Of a DNA stretch of 64,000 bases, positions 25,920 to 34,350 are shown in pieces. The translations under genes were made by a program, and so were the position numbers. The notes beneath the pieces were generated by a model, which saw only the letters and a list, made by a program, of their open reading frames with translations, searched no databases and was not told where the DNA came from. The first letter of the stretch is position 1. Each line of letters starts with the position of its first letter. The DNA lies in contig BNCN01000016.1 of the NCBI GenBank assembly GCA_014656495.1, positions 124,001 through 188,000 on the forward strand. The letters run 5' to 3'. Source of the stretch: Comamonas sp. KCTC 72670 (lineage in GTDB: Bacteria; Myxococcota; Myxococcia; Myxococcales; Myxococcaceae).

Positions 25920-28064
25920 GTGACACATCCCCATCGACGTTTCGCCGGCGCCAGGCACGTGCTGGTGTCCGCATGCACGTCCGCCCTGCTGACCTCGTGC
26001 GCGTCCTCCTCGTCCGCCGAGAAGCCGGAGGCGCCCGCCCCCACGCCCCAGGTGACTCCCGATACGGCCACGTCCAAGCCCGCTCCTACCTATGGGACGT
26101 TCGGGTTCGACCTCAGCGGCATGGACCGGAGCATCACCCCGGGCGACGACTTCTACGGCTTCGCGAACGGCACCTGGTTGCAGCGGACGGAGATCCCCGC
26201 CGACCGCTCCAGCTACGGCATGTTCACGCGCCTCTCGGAGCAGGCGGACCAGCGCAACCGGCAGCTCATCGAGGCGCAGGGTGAGGCCGCCGAAGGCAGT
26301 GAGGCCCGGAAGATTGGCGACCTCTTCGCCAGCTACATGGACGAAGCCGGCATCGAGGCCCGGGGCGCCGCGCCGCTCAAGCCCGAGCTGGACCGCATCG
26401 CCGCCATCACCCAGCGGAACCAGCTGGCCACGGTGCTGGGGGCGTCCCTGCGCGCGGACGTGGACGCCCTCAACATGGGCGACGTCACCACGGACCGGCT
26501 CTTCGGCGTCTGGGTGGCCGAGGACTTCAACGAGCCTTCGCGCTACGCCCCCTACCTGCTCCAGGGCGGCTTGTGGCTGCCCGACCGGGACTACTACCTG
26601 GTGGACAGCCCGCGCTTCGCGGAGGTCCGCAAGAGCTACCAGGCGCACATCGCCGCGATGCTGAAGCTGGCGGGGTTCGACGACGTGGAGGCCCGCGCGG
26701 GCCGCGTCCTCGCGCTCGAGCGGAAGATGGCGCAGACGCACTGGAGCCAGGTGGACACGCGCGACGTCACCAAGGCCAACAACCCGTGGCCCCGCGCGGA
26801 GTTCGCGAAGCGCGCGCCCGGGCTCGCCTGGAACGACTTCTTCACCGCCGCCGGCCTGGGCGAGCAGGCGCACTTCATCGTCTGGCAGCCGAGCGCGCTC
26901 AAGGGCCTGTCGAAGCTGGTGCAGAGCGAGCCGCTCCAAGCCTGGAAGGACTACCTGGCCTTCCACGCGGTGGCGCGCGGGGCTCCGTTCCTGTCCAAGG
27001 CCTTCGTCGACGAGAGCTTCGCCTTCAATGGCAAGACGCTCAGCGGCATCCCGACGCAGCGCGAGCGCTGGAAGCGCGGCGTCGACGTCACCAACCAATT
27101 CATGGGCGAGGCCGTGGGCAAGCTGTACGTGGCGAAGTACTTCCCGCCCGAGGTGAAGGCGGAGGCGGACGCCATGGTCCGCAACATCATCACCGCGTTC
27201 GACAAGCGCATCGACGCGCTGACCTGGATGTCGGCGGAGACGCGCACCCGGGCCAAGCAGAAGGTGTCCTCGCTCCAGGCCAGCATTGGCCACCCCGACC
27301 AGTGGCGTGACTACTCGGGGCTCGAAGTCGTCCGGGGCGATGCCTTCGGCAACGCGGAGCGCGCCACCCTCTTCGAGTACCACCGCAACCTCGGCAAGCT
27401 GGGCAAGCCCGTGGACCGCAAGGAGTGGTACATGGTGCCGCAGCTGGTGAACGCGCTGAACTCGCCCCAGCAGAACTCCATCATCTTCCCGGCCGCCATC
27501 CTCCAGCCGCCCTTCTTCGACGCGAACGCGGACCCCGCCGTCAACTACGGCGGCATCGGCGCGGTCATCGGGCATGAAATCGTCCACAGCTTCGACGACG
27601 TGGGCGCCAAGTTCGACGCCCGGGGCAAGCTGGAGAACTGGTGGACGAAGGAGGACGAGGCGAAGTTCCAGGCCGCGGGCAAGGCGCTGGCCGCGCAGTA
27701 CGACGCCTACCGGCCCCTGCCGGACCTCGCCGTCAATGGCGAGCTGACGCTGGGAGAGAACATCGCGGACATGGCGGGCGTCGCCGTGGCCTATGACGCC
27801 TACCAGCTCTCCCTGGGTGGCAAGCCCGCGCCCGTCATCGACGGGTTCAACGGAGACCAGCGCTTCTTCCTCGGCTTCGGACAGGTGTGGCGAAACAAGT
27901 ACCGTGAGCCCTACCTGCGCCGCATCCTCATGACGGATGGACACGCACCTGGTCCCTACCGCACCGCCACGGTGCGAAATCTCGACGCCTGGTACAACGC
28001 GTTTGGCGTCCAGCCAGACCAGACGCTCTACCTCGCGCCGGACCAACGTGTCCGGATTTGGTAA
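25920..28064 (+). CDS. M13-family (neprilysin/PepO-like) zinc metallopeptidase lipoprotein
   Basis: 714 residues from a GTG with AGGAG upstream. The lipobox LLTSCASS predicts a lipidated, extracytoplasmic enzyme. The N-terminal M13 domain starts FDLSGMDRSITPGDDFYGFANGTW. The catalytic domain holds GAVIGHEIVHSFDDVGAKFD (HExxH zinc site near residue 550) and GENIADMAGVAVAYDAY (third zinc ligand Glu and conserved Asp), and it ends in VRIW, standing in for the usual CxxW terminus. Members cleave peptides in the envelope or outside the cell. It fits the rich proteolytic repertoire of predatory myxobacteria, but its substrate is unknown. Confidence 0.92.
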   Translation: MTHPHRRFAGARHVLVSACTSALLTSCASSSSAEKPEAPAPTPQVTPDTATSKPAPTYGTFGFDLSGMDRSITPGDDFYGFANGTWLQRTEIPADRSSYGMFTRLSEQADQRNRQLIEAQGEAAEGSEARKIGDLFASYMDEAGIEARGAAPLKPELDRIAAITQRNQLATVLGASLRADVDALNMGDVTTDRLFGVWVAEDFNEPSRYAPYLLQGGLWLPDRDYYLVDSPRFAEVRKSYQAHIAAMLKLAGFDDVEARAGRVLALERKMAQTHWSQVDTRDVTKANNPWPRAEFAKRAPGLAWNDFFTAAGLGEQAHFIVWQPSALKGLSKLVQSEPLQAWKDYLAFHAVARGAPFLSKAFVDESFAFNGKTLSGIPTQRERWKRGVDVTNQFMGEAVGKLYVAKYFPPEVKAEADAMVRNIITAFDKRIDALTWMSAETRTRAKQKVSSLQASIGHPDQWRDYSGLEVVRGDAFGNAERATLFEYHRNLGKLGKPVDRKEWYMVPQLVNALNSPQQNSIIFPAAILQPPFFDANADPAVNYGGIGAVIGHEIVHSFDDVGAKFDARGKLENWWTKEDEAKFQAAGKALAAQYDAYRPLPDLAVNGELTLGENIADMAGVAVAYDAYQLSLGGKPAPVIDGFNGDQRFFLGFGQVWRNKYREPYLRRILMTDGHAPGPYRTATVRNLDAWYNAFGVQPDQTLYLAPDQRVRIW

Positions 28065-28096
28065 AGCCACGCAAGGAATTGACGGCTCAACCCGGA

Positions 28097-28119
28097 TTGA
28101 AGGACCGTAGCGCCTTCAA
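28097..28119 (+). promoter_or_regulatory. Small hairpin in the leader of the lipoprotein gene
   Basis: TTGAAGG (28097-28103) pairs with CCTTCAA (28113-28119), 16 bp before the ATG at 28135. It might serve as a weak terminator for the M13 gene or as a leader structure. Confidence 0.3.
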
Positions 28120-28134
28120 CCCGGAGGAGCCGGA

Positions 28135-28338
28135 ATGATGCGCAACATGCTGCGGAGTGGCTTGGGAGTCCTCGCGGTGCTGGCGTGGGTCGGCTGTGGC
28201 GGTCCCGTGGAGGACACCCTGGACCCGATGCTGGCGGACCAGGAGCAGGAGCTGCCCATGTGCAAGGTGGACGAGCCAAAGCCTTGTCCCACGGGCTACA
28301 CCTGCGTGAACCGGGTGTGCCGGCCGGATCCGCTGTAA
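28135..28338 (+). CDS. Small Cys-rich lipoprotein
   Basis: 67 residues with a GGAGGAG site before the ATG. The signal peptide ends in a lipobox (LAWVGCGG). The remaining 45 residues are acidic and end in a small disulfide-type module: MCKVDEPKPCPTGYTCVNRVC. This resembles tiny myxobacterial surface lipoproteins of unknown function. It lies 70 bp after the M13 peptidase and may be co-transcribed with it. Confidence 0.65.
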   Translation: MMRNMLRSGLGVLAVLAWVGCGGPVEDTLDPMLADQEQELPMCKVDEPKPCPTGYTCVNRVCRPDPL

Positions 28339-28352
28339 CGCCGTCGTCGTTC

Positions 28353-28386
28353 CCGCCAGGCGGCTTCGGCGGTTGCCGCCTGGCGG
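28353..28386 (+). terminator. Strong hairpin terminator
   Basis: CCGCCAGGCGGC (28353-28364) and GCCGCCTGGCGG (28375-28386) form a perfect 12-bp stem with a 10-nt loop, 14 bp after the lipoprotein stop. The stem is followed by TTCG and not a long T-run. Confidence 0.6.
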
Positions 28387-28450
28387 TTCGAAGGGTACTC
28401 CGGGCTCCACGCGCTTGAAGCCAGACATCCCGCCGCGTGGGAGCCTTTGA

Positions 28451-29014
28451 ATGTCACCGAGCCGCATCGTCCTGGAAACACCGCGCCTCCTCCTCCGGCC
28501 GCCCGTGGCGGAAGACCTGGAGGGCTTCGCGGCGCTGCTCGCCGACCCGGAGTCGGCCCGGTTCATCGGGGGTGTCCAGCCGCGCACCATGGCGTGGCGC
28601 GCCCTGTGTGTCATGGCGGGCGCGTGGGCACTCCAGGGTGCCGCGATGTTCTCCGTTTTGGAGAAGGCCACGGGCGCGTGGGTGGGCCGCGTGGGCCCCT
28701 GGCACCCGGAGGGCTGGCCCGGTCCGGAGATTGGCTGGGGACTGCGCCGCGAGTTCTGGGGCCGGGGCTACGCCACCGAGGCCTCGGAGGCCACCATCGA
28801 CTGGGCCTTCGAGCACCTCGGCTGGACGGACGTCATCCACTGCATCGCCCCGGAGAACACGCCGTCCAAGCAGGTCGCGCTCCGCCTGGGGTCGAGCTCA
28901 CGAGGCCCCGCGCCGCTCCCGCCCCCGTTCGACACCAGGCCCGTCGAAATCTGGGGACAGCACCGGGACACCTGGCGGGCCCGGCGGCGGGCCCTTCCGG
29001 GGCGGCCGGGCTGA
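28451..29014 (+). CDS. GNAT-family N-acetyltransferase (RimJ/RimL-like)
   Basis: 187 residues with GGGAG before the ATG. The N terminus VLETPRLLLRPPVAEDLEGFAALL is the standard opening of RimJ/RimL-type acetyltransferases. EIGWGLRREFWGRGYATEA carries the acetyl-CoA-binding RxxGxG/A-type loop (GRGYATEA), and VIHCIAPENTPSKQVALRLG is the conserved final part with Asn-x-x-Ser. The C-terminal tail is basic and less conserved. It would acetylate an amine of a protein or small molecule; the substrate is not predictable. Confidence 0.85.
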   Translation: MSPSRIVLETPRLLLRPPVAEDLEGFAALLADPESARFIGGVQPRTMAWRALCVMAGAWALQGAAMFSVLEKATGAWVGRVGPWHPEGWPGPEIGWGLRREFWGRGYATEASEATIDWAFEHLGWTDVIHCIAPENTPSKQVALRLGSSSRGPAPLPPPFDTRPVEIWGQHRDTWRARRRALPGRPG

Positions 29015-29178
29015 TCCCGGAAACCCCCTGTTCCCGCGGCCTCCGCCTGCTCGCCCCCCGGGGTGGCTGGCACCCAAATCGTCAAGAAAGACGGGAAGTT
29101 GAGGGACCGGCCAAGCGCGTGTTACGACCGCCGATGGCCAGTCCTTCTCCCCAACTGGCCATTCGGAGCCGGCTTTCC

Positions 29179-32100
29179 ATGAGCGAGCGCAACGACGTCC
29201 CCAGGACCACTGCATCCGTGGCCCCCTTGCCCGTGTCCGGCGCGCCCGCGAGCCCGAATGCTCCGGCCACGGAGACGCTGGCCCAGGCCACGCCCCACCT
29301 GCCCGCGGCCAACACCCGCGCCGAGGACGAAGCCCGCGAGCGCATCGCCTCGCTGGAGCGTGAGGCCAAAGCCCTCAGCGGCGCGGAGCCCCACACCGCG
29401 GCCCTGCTCTTCCACGAAGTGGGCCTGCTCTGGGAAGAGCCGCTCAAGAATCCCCGCAACGCCGCCGTCGCCTTCCAGAGCGCGTACAAGCTGGCGCCCC
29501 GCTACCTCGTCAACATCCGCGCCGCCCGCCGGCTGTTCTCGGACGTGGGCAACTGGCAGATGGTGTTGCAGCTGATGGACGCGGAGCTCGCGGCCACCGA
29601 GGACTCGCGCCACCAGGCCGCGCTGCTCTTCGAGAAGGGCATCATCCTCCAGGAGCGCCTGTCCCGCGACGAGGAGTCCGCCGCCTGCCTGCGCCAGTGC
29701 CTGGACCGCCGGCCCACGGACGTGGTGGTGCTCACGCAGCTGGAGTCCGTCTACGCCTCCCGGAACGATGCGCCGGCGCTGGTGGAGGTGTACCGGCTGC
29801 TCGCCGCCGCCGTGCAGCAGCCGTCGCTGCGCGCGCACTACCTCACCGCCGCGGGCCTGCTGCTCGAGGAGCGGCTGAAGCAGAAGGAAGGCGCCGCGGC
29901 CCTGTTCCGCGAGGCCTTCGCGCTGGACCGGTCCGACCTCCAGCTGCTCGCCGCGATGAAGCGCCTGGCCGAGCGCGAGGGCCGCGTCGACGAGCTGCTG
30001 GCCGCGCTGGGCGCGGAGGCGTCCGCCCTGGGCGCGCAGGCGGCGCCCGCGTACCTGCAGATCGCCAAGGTGTACGAGCGCAACGGCCGCAAGGATGACG
30101 CGCTGGCCGCGCTGCTCGCCGCGCGGCAGGTGGCCCCCAACGAGCCGCTGGTGCTGAGCGAGCTGGCCGGCATCTACGAGACGCAGGGCCGCTTCGAGGA
30201 GCTGGCCGACGTGCTGCTGGCGCGCGTGGGCTCGCTCAACGACGAGAGCGAGCTGGTGGCCACCAACCTGCGGCTGGCCGCGCTGTACGAGGAGGTCCTC
30301 AAGCGCGAGGCGGACGCGGCGGCGCGGTATCAGGCCATCGTCGCGCGCATCCCCGGCCACGCGGCGGCGCTCGCGGGCCTGGGCAAGCTGTACTACCGCA
30401 TGCAGAACTGGGAGGGGCTGGTCGCCGTCTTCGACGCGGAGGTCGCCGCCGCCGAGGACGCGAAGCAGAAGGCCGCGCGCATGTACAAGGCGGCCGAAAT
30501 CCTGGAGGAGCGGCTGAGCCGCCAGGAAGAGGCCATCACCCGCTACAACACCTGCCTCCAGCTCCAGCCGGGCTACCTCCCCGCGCAGAAGGCCCTCACC
30601 CGCCTCTACGAGCGCCAGGGCCGCTTCGCCGAGCTGGTGGCCATGTACGAGCAGGACCTGCTCCAGACGAGCGACCGGGATCAGCTCATCACCACGCTGA
30701 ACAAGATGGCGGTGGTGTACGAGGACCGGCTGGGCGACCTGGACCACGCCATCGAGTGCATGAAGCGCATCCTCGACCTGGCGTCGGACCACCTGCCCAC
30801 CATCCGCAACCTCGGGCGGCTGCATGAGCGGGCCGCGCGCTACCGCGAGCTGCTGGACACGAATGACCTGGAGGCGTCGCTCGCGGGTGACACCAAGCAG
30901 GTGCTGTCGCTGCTGCACCGCAACGCGGAGATTCTCGACGAGCACCTCAAGGACCGCGCGGGCGCCATCTCCGCGTACGAGCGCGTGCTGGCGCTGTCGC
31001 CGTCCTACCTCCCCGCGCTCAAGGCGCTGGGCCGCCTGTACGCGCAGGACGGCCGCTGGGAGAAGCTGGTCGACATGTACCGCGCGGAGTCGGAGAGCTC
31101 GGCTTCCACCGAGCAGGCCGCCGCGCTCATCTACAAGATTGGCGAGCTGTACGAGCAGCGCCTGAGCCAGGACAACGAGGCCATCGCCTCGTACAACGAG
31201 GCGCTGATGCTGGCGCCCAGCTACTTCCCGGCGCTGCGCGCCCTGGCCCGCATCTACCGCGCGCAGGCCGCGTGGGAGAGCCTGGTCGAGGTGCTCCGCG
31301 CCGAGGCCGCCAACCGCACCGACCCGATGGAGCGCGCCAACGCGCTCTACCAGGCCGCGGCCATCTGGGAGGAGCAGCTCCTTCGGCCGGAGCTGGCCAT
31401 CGACACGTACCAGGAGGTGCTGCGCCTGACGCCGGGCCACGCCGTCACGCTGCGCGCGCTGGAGCGGCTGTACCTGGCGCAGGACAACGCGAAGGAGCTG
31501 GTCGGCATCCTGGACCGCGAGACGCAGGTGGGCGGCACGCCCGCGGCCAAGGTGACGGCGTACCTGAAGCTGGCGCGCCTGTACCTGGACCGGTTCCAGG
31601 AGCCCTCACGCGCGGCGCAGTGCTGCGAGGCCGTGCTGGCACTGGAGGCGGGCAACCTCACCGCGCTCACGCTGCTGGAGCGCATCCGCGCCTCGGACCG
31701 GCCGCGCCGCGCGGAGCTGCGCCAGCGCATCGCCGAGCGCGTGACGGACCCGCGGCTGGCCACCGCGCTGCGCCTGTCCGCCGCGGTGGACCTGGACCGC
31801 ACGCCCGCCGAAGGCACGCTGGAGGCGTACAAGCGCGCCTTCGAGGCGGACCCGGGCGACGCGCGGCTGGCCTTCGTCCTGGAGCGGGGCCTTCGGCAGG
31901 CCGGCGACGCCTCCGGACTGGCGCGCCTCTACACCATGCGGCTGGCCGCGGCGCAGGACGTCGACGAGGCCCTGGAGATGCTGCTGCGCACAGCCGAGCT
32001 GGCGGACACGCGCTTCAATGATTTGGAGCGCGCGGCGGCCCTCTACCACCAGGCCCTGGAACTCCAACCGCAGTGCCTGCCCGCGCTCCAGGGCGCGCGC

Positions 32101-34251
32101 CGCGTGGCCCTGAAGCGGAATGACTTCGCCAAGGCCCGCGCCATGCTGGAGGCCGAGGCCCACGCCTGCCGCGATGCCCGCGGCGCGATCGACGCATTCG
32201 TCGCCGCGGCGAAGCTGGCCGCGCAGCAACTGAACGATGGCGACGGCGCCTCGGCGCTGTACCGGCAGGCGCTGGAGCGGGACCCGCTGCACCCGGGCGC
32301 TCAGGCGGGGCTCGAGGAGCTGCTCGCGCAGCGCGGTGGCTCCGCGGACCTGGCGGCGCTGCAGGAGCGGCGCGCCGAGGCGAAGCTGGCGCAGCGCGAC
32401 GGGCTCGCCGCCGCCACGGCCTTCATCAGCGCGGCGCGCCTGCACCATGGGGCGCTGAACGACCGGACCCAGGCGCTGGCGCTGCTGGAGAAGGCGCTCT
32501 CCGCGCAGCCGGGGCACCCGGAGGCCCTGGAGCTGCGGGGCACGCTGCTGCTGGAGGCGCACCAGTACGCCGAGGCCGCGGCCATGCTCAGCCAGCGCGT
32601 GCAGTTGGGCGGCGACCCGCGCACCCTGGCGCCGTTCCACCTGACGCTGGGCAACCTGTACTCGACGCAGCTCAACGAGCCGACCCGCGCCACCGCGCAC
32701 TTCCAGACGGTGCTGGCCTCCCAGCCCCGCAACGTGGATGCCCTGGAGCGGCTGGCCGCGCTGCATGCGCAGGCGCGCAACTTCGCGGGCGCGGTGGACT
32801 GCCTGCACAAGCTGCTTCAGCAGGAGCTGCCGCCGGAGCACCGGGCCCACTTCACGCTGGAGCTGGCGCGCACCTATGACGAGGGCATGGGCGACGCCGC
32901 CGCGGCCACCCCGCTCTACCGGCGGGCGCTGGAGCTGTCTCCGGCCAACGTTGGCCTCGTGGACCGGCTGGTGGTCCTCTACGAGCGCGCGCGCAACCTG
33001 CCCGAGCTGGCGCAGCTCCTGGAGGCCCAGGCCGCGGGTCAGCTCCCCGTGGACCCCAAGCGCGCCGCGACGCTGCGCATGCGGGCGGCGGACCTGTACG
33101 CGGGCCCGCTGTCCGAGCCGGCTCGCGCCACCGCGCTGTACCGGCAGGTCGTGGACGGTGACGGCACGAACCTGCAGGCGCGCGCGGTGCTGGCGGACCT
33201 GTATGCGCGGGACACGTCGTCGGTGCCCATGGCCATCGAGGAGCACCGGCAGATTCTCCGCCAGGACCCGACGCGGGTGGACAGCCTGCACGCGCTGTTC
33301 AAGCTCTGGGAGGGGCTGAAGCAGCTCGACAAGGCGTTCTGCGCGGCGGCGGCGCTGCACTTCCTGCGCTCCGCCAACGAGGTGGAGCTGGCCTTCTACA
33401 TGGAGGCCCGCACGCGGCTGGCGCAGGAGGCGCGCGAGCAGCTGACGCAGACGGATGTGGACAGCGTGCTGATGCACCCGGGCGCCCGGGGCCCTCTGCT
33501 CGAGGTGCTGCGCGCGATGGGCGAGCACCTGGAGAAGGTGCACCCGCCGAACTTCGACATCGTGGGCGTCAACCCGAAGGCGGACCGGTTGAAGCCGGAC
33601 TCCGCCGTCTACAAGGCCATCCGCGCCGTGGCGCAGGTCTTCGGCGTGGAGAGCTTCGAGGTGTATCAGGCGCGGCGCGGCCTGACGGTGCTGGAGACCA
33701 CGGAGCCCATGTCGGTGTGCATTGGCCAGGACGTGGTGCGGCGCTTCAACGCGCGCGAGCAGAAGTTCCTCCTGGGTCGCGCGGCGCTGGGGCTGCTGAA
33801 CAAGGCGGCGGTGCTGGAGAAGCTGTCGCAGGGCGAGACGGCGGACCTGTTTGGCAACGCCATCCGCATCCACGCGCCGCAGTTCAGCGCGCTGGGCCGG
33901 CGCAACGACGAGTCGGTGAAGCAGCTCAAGCGGGCCTTCCCGCGCAAGGCGCTCAAGGCCCTGGAGATGCCGGCGATGTCGCTGGGCGACGTGCAGAAGC
34001 TCAACCTGGCGCCGTGGCTGGAGGCCGTCGACTACTCCGCGGACCGGGCCGGCCTGCTCCTGTGCGGCGACGTGGCGGTGGGCCTGGGCATGGTGCTGCG
34101 CGAGGACCCGAACTTCGCGGGCGCGCGCCTGGACACGCCCGAGCCGATGATTCAGGCCGTGCGCGAAGGCGAGCGGCTGCGCACGATTCTGGCGTGGGCC
34201 TTCACGGATGACTTCTTCCGGCTGCGCCAGCGGCTGGGCCTGGGGCTGTAG
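29179..34251 (+). CDS. Giant TPR-repeat protein
   Basis: 1690 residues from the ATG at 29179 (GGAG about 10 bp before); an ATG at 29134 in the same frame is possible but lacks a site. After a proline/alanine-rich leader the chain is tens of tandem TPR-like helix pairs with repeated phrases such as LYEQRLSQDNEAIASYNEALMLAP-type and ALKALGRLYAQDGRWEKLVDMY-type units. Roughly the last 270 residues are a different, non-TPR domain (from about EVLRAMGEHLEKVHPPNFDIVG to the end) with no motif I recognise. No signal peptide or TM helix, so probably cytoplasmic. Large TPR scaffolds are common in myxobacteria, for example in motility complexes, but nothing here ties it to one. Confidence 0.85.
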   Translation: MSERNDVPRTTASVAPLPVSGAPASPNAPATETLAQATPHLPAANTRAEDEARERIASLEREAKALSGAEPHTAALLFHEVGLLWEEPLKNPRNAAVAFQSAYKLAPRYLVNIRAARRLFSDVGNWQMVLQLMDAELAATEDSRHQAALLFEKGIILQERLSRDEESAACLRQCLDRRPTDVVVLTQLESVYASRNDAPALVEVYRLLAAAVQQPSLRAHYLTAAGLLLEERLKQKEGAAALFREAFALDRSDLQLLAAMKRLAEREGRVDELLAALGAEASALGAQAAPAYLQIAKVYERNGRKDDALAALLAARQVAPNEPLVLSELAGIYETQGRFEELADVLLARVGSLNDESELVATNLRLAALYEEVLKREADAAARYQAIVARIPGHAAALAGLGKLYYRMQNWEGLVAVFDAEVAAAEDAKQKAARMYKAAEILEERLSRQEEAITRYNTCLQLQPGYLPAQKALTRLYERQGRFAELVAMYEQDLLQTSDRDQLITTLNKMAVVYEDRLGDLDHAIECMKRILDLASDHLPTIRNLGRLHERAARYRELLDTNDLEASLAGDTKQVLSLLHRNAEILDEHLKDRAGAISAYERVLALSPSYLPALKALGRLYAQDGRWEKLVDMYRAESESSASTEQAAALIYKIGELYEQRLSQDNEAIASYNEALMLAPSYFPALRALARIYRAQAAWESLVEVLRAEAANRTDPMERANALYQAAAIWEEQLLRPELAIDTYQEVLRLTPGHAVTLRALERLYLAQDNAKELVGILDRETQVGGTPAAKVTAYLKLARLYLDRFQEPSRAAQCCEAVLALEAGNLTALTLLERIRASDRPRRAELRQRIAERVTDPRLATALRLSAAVDLDRTPAEGTLEAYKRAFEADPGDARLAFVLERGLRQAGDASGLARLYTMRLAAAQDVDEALEMLLRTAELADTRFNDLERAAALYHQALELQPQCLPALQGARRVALKRNDFAKARAMLEAEAHACRDARGAIDAFVAAAKLAAQQLNDGDGASALYRQALERDPLHPGAQAGLEELLAQRGGSADLAALQERRAEAKLAQRDGLAAATAFISAARLHHGALNDRTQALALLEKALSAQPGHPEALELRGTLLLEAHQYAEAAAMLSQRVQLGGDPRTLAPFHLTLGNLYSTQLNEPTRATAHFQTVLASQPRNVDALERLAALHAQARNFAGAVDCLHKLLQQELPPEHRAHFTLELARTYDEGMGDAAAATPLYRRALELSPANVGLVDRLVVLYERARNLPELAQLLEAQAAGQLPVDPKRAATLRMRAADLYAGPLSEPARATALYRQVVDGDGTNLQARAVLADLYARDTSSVPMAIEEHRQILRQDPTRVDSLHALFKLWEGLKQLDKAFCAAAALHFLRSANEVELAFYMEARTRLAQEAREQLTQTDVDSVLMHPGARGPLLEVLRAMGEHLEKVHPPNFDIVGVNPKADRLKPDSAVYKAIRAVAQVFGVESFEVYQARRGLTVLETTEPMSVCIGQDVVRRFNAREQKFLLGRAALGLLNKAAVLEKLSQGETADLFGNAIRIHAPQFSALGRRNDESVKQLKRAFPRKALKALEMPAMSLGDVQKLNLAPWLEAVDYSADRAGLLLCGDVAVGLGMVLREDPNFAGARLDTPEPMIQAVREGERLRTILAWAFTDDFFRLRQRLGLGL

Positions 34252-34265
34252 GCCCCGCATCGGAA

Positions 34266-34292
34266 CGCTTCGCCTCCATCGGAGGCGAAGCG
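34266..34292. terminator. Bidirectional terminator
   Basis: CGCTTCGCCTCC (34266-34277) and GGAGGCGAAGCG (34281-34292) form a perfect 12-bp stem with a 3-nt loop, between the ends of the convergent TPR and metalloprotease genes. Confidence 0.65.
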
Positions 34293-34350
34293 AGGTTCCA
34301 GCGCGGCCGCTCGGGCGTGTTGGCCAAGGGAGCGCCCAGGTACCAGCCGC

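Noticed and set aside
25839..28070. Long antisense frame opposite the M13 peptidase gene
   Set aside because: No domain or start signal; the plus strand has an unmistakable zinc peptidase.
31606..34260. Long antisense frame opposite the TPR protein
   Set aside because: Composition is that of a shadow frame (Arg/Gln/Leu/His) and the sense frame is a regular TPR repeat.
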